NCBI GenBank assembly: GCA_017311315.1
Contig: CM029617.1
Span: 11,435,075 to 11,499,074 of the forward strand
DNA length: 64,000 nt
Direction of reading: 5' to 3'
Source of the DNA: Dendrocalamus latiflorus
Lineage: Eukaryota > Streptophyta > Magnoliopsida > Poales > Poaceae
A program made the position numbers and the translations under genes. Below the pieces are notes generated by a model. That model had not been told where the DNA came from. It searched no databases and was given only the letters and a program-made list of their open reading frames with translations. Below are positions 57,821 through 64,000 of this stretch, in pieces (positions within the stretch are counted from its first letter, which is position 1; the number at the start of each line of letters is the position of its first letter).

Positions 57821-58960
57821 TAATCTAGGCGTAGATCTAGATGGGGAAAGATCAAAGACCGTCGTCGGTTGACCGGCGTGCGGAAAAGAAAAGACAAAGC
57901 AAATCCCCAACCCTAACCCTAGATCTGAAAATAGAAGGAAGGGGATCGGGTCTTACCCGTTGCGCCGCTCGGGCCGCCGCCGACGTTCGAGCCGCTCCAT
58001 GCGCCGCCTTGCTCCTTGCGGGCGCCGTCGCCGAGCAACCGCGTGCCCCGCGTGCTCCAAAGCGGGCCACCGTCGACGCGCTGAGGGGCGCCGACACGGA
58101 GCCACTCGACGGCGGCGCGCTCCCTCTCAGGGGAGCGCGCACGCCGGCGAGAGGGCCCCGTTGGCGTCGGTCTTTTCCTTCTCCGGCGGCGTGGATGAAG
58201 TCGCCGCAGCCGCTGCGTTCGCTCGGGTGCGACGCTGGGAGAGAAATGAAATGAGCTAGGGTTTTCGGGAAACCGCGCTGCGAGCAGGTTTTGTTCCGCC
58301 GAACTCGCCGCTCAGCCGTCGGATGCGAAAGGATGGCTGAGATCGCGCCGAGGACAGCGAGCTGGCTTTCAGCCCAGGCGGGCGAGAGTTTTCCCGGCCC
58401 AGGCCCAGGTTGCGGGTGCGGCGCGGGGGAGCGCGAGGCGGCGCTGGCTGAGCGGGCCGCCTGGGCCGAGGCTGCAAAGGAATGGGCAAAAATGGCATTT
58501 TGCACAGTAAATCCCGAAAAATGAATTTAATTGTTTTCAGAAGCATTTTTTGAATGAAATTTGAATCAAATCTCTGTAATTTTTGCACCAACGTGTTATT
58601 TTTCCAGAGATTAGATGAGTACAGTAATAATGCTTCTGAGTATGAATTATTTTAGAATAATGTCATGTTTCCGCTGCAAAAGTTAATGTTGATTACTCTT
58701 TCAATTAAATTCGAACCAACGGGAGAATTTAATTTTGAGAATTGTTGTGAATTATGATATTGTTATTTTCTGACCAACGTTGATAATAACAGTATTATAA
58801 TTTTAATTAATGAGTTATATGCATTATCTCTATTTCTGCCCAACGGTGATGTAGATTTAATGTGTAAACAACTGTATGTTTTTAATTTTAACCAACGTTG
58901 AAACCAAGGCATGCAGTTGTTGTTATTATGTTTAAATGTTCTCACTGTATATGAATTGTG
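57821..58960. other. Copia leader region with a GC-rich insert-like block
   Basis: 57841-58510 is GC-rich with Ala/Arg-type ORFs on both strands; 58510-58960 is AT-rich and ends in a TTTTCAG acceptor just before the gag frame. The block may be an untranslated leader with an intron. No family match is recognised. Confidence 0.4.
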
Positions 58961-58969
58961 TTTTCAGGA

Positions 58970-59386
58970 GGATACTCTTTGATGGGCTACATCAGGGATA
59001 TCCCGGTTCTCAAAAGAGACAACTACGCTGAATGGAAGAAAAAGATTGACCTAGCCTTCATCTTGGCTGAGGTGGACTGGGTAGTCACCACACCGTGTCC
59101 CACAGAGCCTGTGGCACCGGTGAGAGATGAAAATGAGGCTGATGCTGCTTGGCAGACCAGACAGAGGGACTATGCTCCCATAAAAATGTCATATGATCTT
59201 GATCATAAAAAGTGGGTCACTGCCAACAAGAAATGTTTGGCTGTGATAAAGAACACGATTGAGCCTGCAATTGTGGGCTCAATCGCAGAGTGTGACACTG
59301 TCACAGAGTACCTTGAGAAAATAAAGAGTCAGTTTACTGGCTCTTCAAAGACTTATGCTACACAGCTAATTAAGCAGCTAATTTGA
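58970..59386 (+). pseudogene. Copia gag, N-terminal part only
   Basis: After the CAG acceptor at 58967-58969 the frame reads MGYIRDIPVLKRDNYAEWKK, a gag start of the DUF4219/UBN2 type, and continues about 130 residues to IKSQFTGSSKTYATQLIKQL before a TGA stop at 59384-59386. The C-terminal half, including the zinc knuckle (CX2CX4HX4C), is absent. The next sequence belongs downstream of the protease, so a deletion removed the gag C-terminus and protease. Confidence 0.85.
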
Positions 59387-60347
59387 TTAGTGTTTCATGT
59401 TTGGACAATGATGGTTATGATTGTCATTTTGGAAATGGCAAGTGTGAAATAATGTTTAATAAAGAATGTGTTGGTCTTGCCATCTTACAAAATGAGCTTT
59501 ATTTGTTATCAATATGTGATGATGTGAATGTCGTATGCGATAATGGGAACGTCGCGTGCGAGAAAGTGAATGAATCCTAGTCTACGAATGTAAACAGGAA
59601 ACGAAAGAGAACTCTAGATGCATCGTCGAAATTATGGCACTGTCGTTTAGGCCATATTTCGAGGGGGAGAATGGAAAGACTAGTTAACAATGATATTCTT
59701 CCTCCATTAGAGTTCTCAGACTTAGAACAATGCAGAGAATGCATTAAAGGAAAATATGTAAAGAAAATTAAGAAAGACGCCAAAAGAAGCGCAGGAGTTC
59801 TACAAATTATTCACACAGACATTTGTGGTCCTTTTCCTGTGAAAAGTGTGGATGGTTATGACTCGTTCATAACATTCACGGATGATTACTCCCGTTATGG
59901 ATATATTTATCAAATCAAAGAAAGAAATGAAGCCTTGGATAAATTCAAGATATTTAAGGCTGAAGTTGAAAACCAACACGATTTAAAGATTAAGATAGTC
60001 CGATCTGACCGTGGGGGGAGTACTACGGTCGACATACCCCATATGGACAAGTTCCTGGACCTTTTGCAAGGTTTTTACAGGAAAATGGCATAGTGGCCCA
60101 GTATTCTACACCGGGCGAACCTCAGCAAAATGGAGTAGCTGAAAGACGCAACCGTACCCTGATGGATATGGTGCGAAGCATGATGAGCTACTTCACACTC
60201 CCATTGAGTTTATGGATGGAGGCGTTGAAAACCGCCATTCATATTCTCAACAGAGTGCCTAGTAAGTCGGTGCCCAAAACACCGTACGAGTTGTGGACAG
60301 GAAGAGTTCCCTCACTAAACCACTTACGTGTGTGGAGGAGTCCTGCT
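59387..60347 (+). pseudogene. Copia pre-integrase and integrase region, broken
   Basis: A GAG-pre-integrase motif is visible (LWHCRLGHISRGRM with HX-type zinc residues and CRECIKGKYVKK), then the integrase core (HTDICGPFPVKS, FTDDYSRYGYIY, SDRGG). A TAG at 59578-59580 interrupts the frame before the pre-integrase motif, and a frame change near 60090 separates the core from PGEPQQNGVAERRNRTLMDM, the stretch with the third catalytic Glu. The enzyme would insert cDNA into the genome. It is not intact. Confidence 0.9.
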
Positions 60348-61988
60348 GAGGCTAAAGTATTTAACCCAAACCTTGGGAAGCTTGATCCCAAAACAGTAAG
60401 TTGTCATTTCATTGGCTACCCTGAAAAGTCAAAAGGTTTTCGTTTCTACTGTCCAGACAGATATACAAAGTTTGTAGAAACGAGACACGCTGTCTTCTTA
60501 GATGATGAAATGATGAGGGGAAGCATGGTAGCTCGAGAGATTGACCTTGAAGAGAAGCGGGCGTATGCGCCCACTCCGATGATTCAAGAGCCATTCTTCA
60601 CACTACCTGCTGTCGCTGCACCGACGGTGCAAGACACTGTGGTACCAGCACCTGTTATTGTTCCTCCTGTGGCAACAATGAATGAGAATGAGGAACCTGT
60701 TCTTCAGGATCCTATAGAACCTATTGCCACAGATGAGGGGGAGCAACAGCAGCCTCAAACAGAAGATATACCAAATGAGGAGGCCCCGAGGAGGTCTCAA
60801 AGAGTAAGAAGATCAGCTATTTCTGATGATTATCAGATTTATCATACAGAGGAATTTCAAATGGAGGATGATCCCACCTCATTTGAAGAAGCTATGAGAA
60901 GCGAAAATTCTTCAAAATGGCTTGAGACCATGGAAGAGGAAATGAGGTCCATGAAGGCTAATAAAGTCTGGAACTTGGAAATTATTCCTAAAGGAGCCAA
61001 AACAGTAGGCTGTAAATGGGTCTACAAGACAAAGCTTGACTCCCAAGGGAATGTAGAAAAATACAAAGCGCGACTTGTGGCAAAAGGCTTTACGCAAAGA
61101 GAAGGGATTGATTACAATGAGACCTTTTCTCCAGTCTCATGTAAAGATTCCTTCAGAATCATAATGGCATTAGTAGCACATTATGATTTAGAGTTACATC
61201 AGATGGATGTAAAGACGGCATTTCTTAATGGGGATTTGGAGGAAAATGTTTACATGGCACAACCGAAAGGTTTTGTCGTGGAAGGAAATGAAAGAATGGG
61301 ATGCCGCCTAAAGAAATCGATTTATGGGTTAAAGCAAGCTTCAAGACAGTGGTACTTGAAGTTTGACAGTACAATAAGAAAATTTGGGTTTAAAGACAAT
61401 GTAGAGGACAACTGCGTTTATGCAAAGTTTAAAGATGGGAAGTTTATCTTCCTAATCCTGTATGTGGATGATATCCTACTAGCTAGTAGTGATGTCAGTC
61501 TGCTACTGGAGACAAAGAAGTTTTTGTCCTCAAACTTTGATATAAAAGATCTTGGTGAAGCTTCGTTCGTTCTAGGGATCGAAATTCACCGGGATAGAAA
61601 CAAAGGGACATTGGGACTGTCACAAAAGGCATACATAGAGAAAGTCTTAAAGAAATTTGGTATGCATAAATGTAGTCCTTCACCTGCACCTATAGTCAAG
61701 GGCGACAGATATGGGGATTTTCAATGCCCCAGGAACCAGTACGAGCTCGATCAAATGAAATCGGTTCCATATGCTTCAGCTGTCGGAAGCTTGCAGTATG
61801 CTCAAGTGTGTACACGCCCTGACTTAGCGTTTGTTACCGGGTTACTTGGCAGATTCCAGAGCAATCCTGGAATAGAACATTGGAAATTGGTAAAGAAAAG
61901 TCTTGCGTTATTTGCAAGGAACAAAAGGCCTCATGATGACATACAGAAGATCAGATTCACTCCATATAGTGGGGTATACAGATTCTGA
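60348..61988 (+). pseudogene. Copia reverse transcriptase
   Basis: The long frame to 61988 includes a Pro/Glu-rich linker, the RT start (KWLETMEEEMRSMKANKVWN), GCKWVYKTKLDS, QMDVKTAFLNGDL, LKQASRQWY and the catalytic YVDDILLAS, all canonical Copia RT motifs. It is a single long ORF continuous with the integrase C-terminus (start at 60093). It ends with a frame change near 61960 before RNase H. RT copies the element RNA to DNA in cytoplasmic particles. Confidence 0.93.
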
Positions 61989-62436
61989 TTATGCAGGAGA
62001 TGATAGAAAGTCGACATCCGGATATGTGTTCACTCTCGCTGGAGGAGCTATATCGTGGAAAAGCTCAAAGCAAACCGTCACTACATCGTCCACAATGTAT
62101 GCCGAGTTTGTAGCATGTTATGAGGCTACGGGGCAGGTGAACTGGCTAAAGAAGTTCATACCTGGTTTAAAAGTGGTTGACGACATTAATAGACCACTTA
62201 AATTGTACTGCGATAATGAACCCGCAGTAATGTATGCCCACAACAATAAGTCAAGTGGTGCTGCCAAACACATTGACATAAAGTACTATGTTGTGAAAGA
62301 CAAAGTTCGGGATCAAATTATAAGTCTTGAGCATTTAAGTACCGCAAAGATGTTAGCGGATCCGCTTACTAAAGGCTTACCACCCAACGTGTTCAGAGAA
62401 CATGTAGCCGGCATAGGTTTAAGGGAAAACCTATGA
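61960..62436 (+). pseudogene. Copia RNase H
   Basis: In a different frame from RT, the sequence encodes GYTDSDYAGDDRKSTSGYVF, ISWKSSKQTVTTSSTMYAEF, LYCDNEPAVMYAHN and HIDIKYYVVKD, ending at TGA 62434-62436. These carry the acidic catalytic residues of Copia RNase H. The separation from RT by a frame change makes the polyprotein incomplete. Confidence 0.93.
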
Positions 62437-62610
62437 TTCCTGGACTAAAAGATGGCCCAAAAGATTAAAGTAACTATTTCAGAACAGAGAGGTGTATTGT
62501 AGCTGTTAAATCTATCGGCGGTTGACCGTGACGATGAGACATGTTCTATGCACTAATCTGTGATGGAATGAGTAAAGTCGAAAGTAATTAAAGTTAAAGC
62601 ATAGATTGAG

Positions 62611-62624
62611 ATCAAGGGGGAGAA
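62611..62624 (+). promoter_or_regulatory. Polypurine tract
   Basis: ATCAAGGGGGAGAA lies immediately upstream of the 3' LTR, the normal site of plus-strand priming in LTR retrotransposons. Confidence 0.9.
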
Positions 62625-63092
62625 TGTTAGAGTGATCTCAACCATTTGGCCCAACGGCCAAATGGCCCCCCTTGTACGCGCCCTGATCGGGGGCGCCCAG
62701 CCCTATTGGCTGGTGGGCCCCTGTCGCCAGCGCCACAATAAATAGAGGTGGGGGCCGGGGCGGCACGCACACCGAGGTTGGCCGTGCCGCCACAATCCCC
62801 ACCGACAACCCTAGACCCGATCTGAAAGGGGGCGCTCCAGCGACGGGAACTACCACTGCCACCTCTATCTCCCTACAGATCGCCGCCGCCAGGGAGACCC
62901 CGCTCCTTCTCCACCGAACGTCGCTGCCCGTGCGCAGACTTCACCGAGCCAACCAGCGATGGCCAACTCCTCCTCCAATGCATCGGACGGTCGGTACCCC
63001 TAACCCTAATCCTCTCTCCCTCTCCCCTTCTCTCTCGAATCCGAACAAGAACACCCTCTGATCTACACCTAGATGATCCTAAGGACCTAACA
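62625..63092 (+). repeat. 3' LTR of the Copia element
   Basis: It is 468 bp and aligns to the 5' LTR along its full length; the two extra bases are one C and one G in homopolymer runs. The target duplication ATTCG follows at 63093-63097. Confidence 0.95.
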
Positions 63093-63183
63093 ATTCGATC
63101 CAATGCTCAAATCCAAGAGCTTCAGGGAAGGCAGATGAGAACCAAAATATTTATGAAAACAAAAGGTGCTACCCTACTACTAA

Positions 63184-63502
63184 TGGGGCATTCGTATTGG
63201 TTTTTACTTATACCTTTATCTGTGACTTTTGAATTTTGATTAGAAATAAACAGTGGTAGCTGAAAGAAGTAACTTTTAAAAGAAGAGATAAGTGGTATAA
63301 AAAGTGATAAAGAGACGTGTGCGCTTGATGGAAATGAGAGAAGTGGGGTCGGTGATGTACCCGTGACCCCTGCCTTATTTTCAGAACGAGACGATGGCGA
63401 GAGGAGTAGAGAAGTCGCTTCGAGAAATCAGATATTTATATTGACTTTTGATTATTATTTTTTAATAAAAATCAGAAACAGAAACTAATACGAACATGAT
63501 AA
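63184..63502. mobile_element. Possible MITE
   Basis: The left CATTCGTATTGGTTTT and the inverted right TGTTCGTATTAGTTTC are imperfect inverted repeats about 320 bp apart. TAA-like flanks are plausible but not certain. No coding sequence. Tourist-type assignment is tentative. Confidence 0.45.
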
Positions 63503-64000
63503 TAACTAGCTTGCTGGTCGCCTAGGTTGAGATGTAGCTTATCAAAGGAATTATATCTGGTAAATGGATTGATTTGTCGCTACAACCACTATATAACCGT
63601 CCAAGATGACAGCTGGATCTTGGTACAAGCTTGGCCTGAACTCGAGTAATGAGTCTGTTCTGTCAGAAGATGTTCCTATATAGTAGCTGGAATCCTGGGA
63701 GGCTGGGAGCATACTAGCATCGAGCTCCATTGTGCTAAAAACCGGTGTCAAGAGAGGGAGCATGGGGTGCCAAGATCAGAACCAGCTCCGCTTTGGGGTT
63801 TTTTTGGTTTTTATATGTCGTTACAATAACTTGTTTTTAAATAGTGTATTTTTTTAAGACAAAATCTATGACATGATTGTAGTACACTAGTACACATTGT
63901 ATCGACTTCAGCTGTACCGACTAAAATCGCATGCAACTATCATCCTCTTTATAATTTCCCTCATGAATAGCCAGAATTCAAAAGCCATAAGACACATCCT
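63503..64000. other. Intergenic right edge
   Basis: No ORF with a recognisable domain, RNA gene or element end is seen. Confidence 0.4.

Larger units (their letters stand above)
57340..63092 (+). mobile_element. Ty1-copia retrotransposon, recent, internally deleted
   Basis: Two LTRs (57340-57805 and 62625-63092) begin TGTTAGAG and end ACCTAACA. The 5-bp duplication ATTCG is at 57335-57339 and 63093-63097. A primer-binding site and a polypurine tract are in place. Domain order integrase, reverse transcriptase, RNase H identifies Copia. By eye the LTRs differ by four substitutions and two 1-bp indels. The interior lacks the gag C-terminus and protease and has several frame changes, so it can only move in trans. 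Total length about 5.75 kb. Confidence 0.95.

Noticed and set aside
57852..58505. 217-codon minus-strand ORF in the Copia leader
   Set aside because: It is Ala/Arg/Pro/Ser-rich and antisense to the element, with a matching ORF on the other strand; composition alone explains it.
1..64000. tRNA, rRNA or CRISPR features
   Set aside because: No cloverleaf-like A/B box pairs, rRNA blocks or regularly spaced short repeats of the CRISPR type were seen; CRISPR would not be expected in a plant nuclear sequence.

Overview
This is nuclear DNA from a grass (Poaceae), most like rice or a close relative. The evidence is short spliced genes with GT-AG introns, GC-rich first exons, Stowaway and Tourist MITEs, CACTA, Mutator-like (MULE), hAT and Copia elements with grass-type termini, very long Tekay/Del-like LTRs, and protein fragments resembling rice ZIP transporters, sucrose synthase and receptor-like kinases. 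The species cannot be fixed from the sequence. There is one assembly gap of 100 N at 25790-25889.

Layout. 1-6405: a minus-strand receptor-like kinase pseudogene split by a 5.2-kb solo LTR with a perfect 5-bp target duplication; a Stowaway MITE holding a nested Tourist MITE lies next to it. 7984-8283: a small hAT-type MITE. 8691-10363: the only gene that looks fully intact, a four-exon minus-strand gene for a 76-residue OST5/TMEM258-like subunit of oligosaccharyltransferase. 10850-13560: a large duplicated segment with (TC)n tracts and ~167-bp tandem repeats. 14000-20060: same-strand exon fragments of at least four unrelated genes (dynamin-related DRP2, callose synthase, ribosomal protein L38, sucrose synthase) with a Helitron-like 3' end between them. 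24347-25789: the 5' part of a MULE running into the gap; after the gap comes the glycine-rich C-terminus of an hnRNP-like RNA-binding protein. 27556-29959: a non-autonomous hAT element. 31072-31200: a receptor-kinase exon fragment.

31736-47476 is a ZIP metal-transporter gene destroyed by insertions: a ~1.9-kb probable solo LTR in exon 1 and a 12.3-kb CACTA element in exon 3. The CACTA element carries a decayed transposase, a Ulp1-like protease remnant, a coiled-coil ORF and a nested 3.7-kb solo LTR. A 6.3-kb MULE (47672-53951) with a 9-bp target duplication sits just past the ZIP stop codon. It holds a broken MuDR-type transposase and a divergent pair of apparently intact GRF-zinc-finger genes. 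53961-57339 is mostly non-coding with a hAT MITE and one possible terminal exon. 57340-63092 is a young Copia element with near-identical LTRs but a deleted and frameshifted interior.

The window is an insertion-rich accessory region. Host genes are largely broken and their exons scattered among nested transposons; only OST5 and perhaps the hnRNP gene look functional. Target-site duplications give nesting orders: ZIP gene, then CACTA, then solo LTR; kinase gene, then solo LTR; Stowaway, then Tourist.
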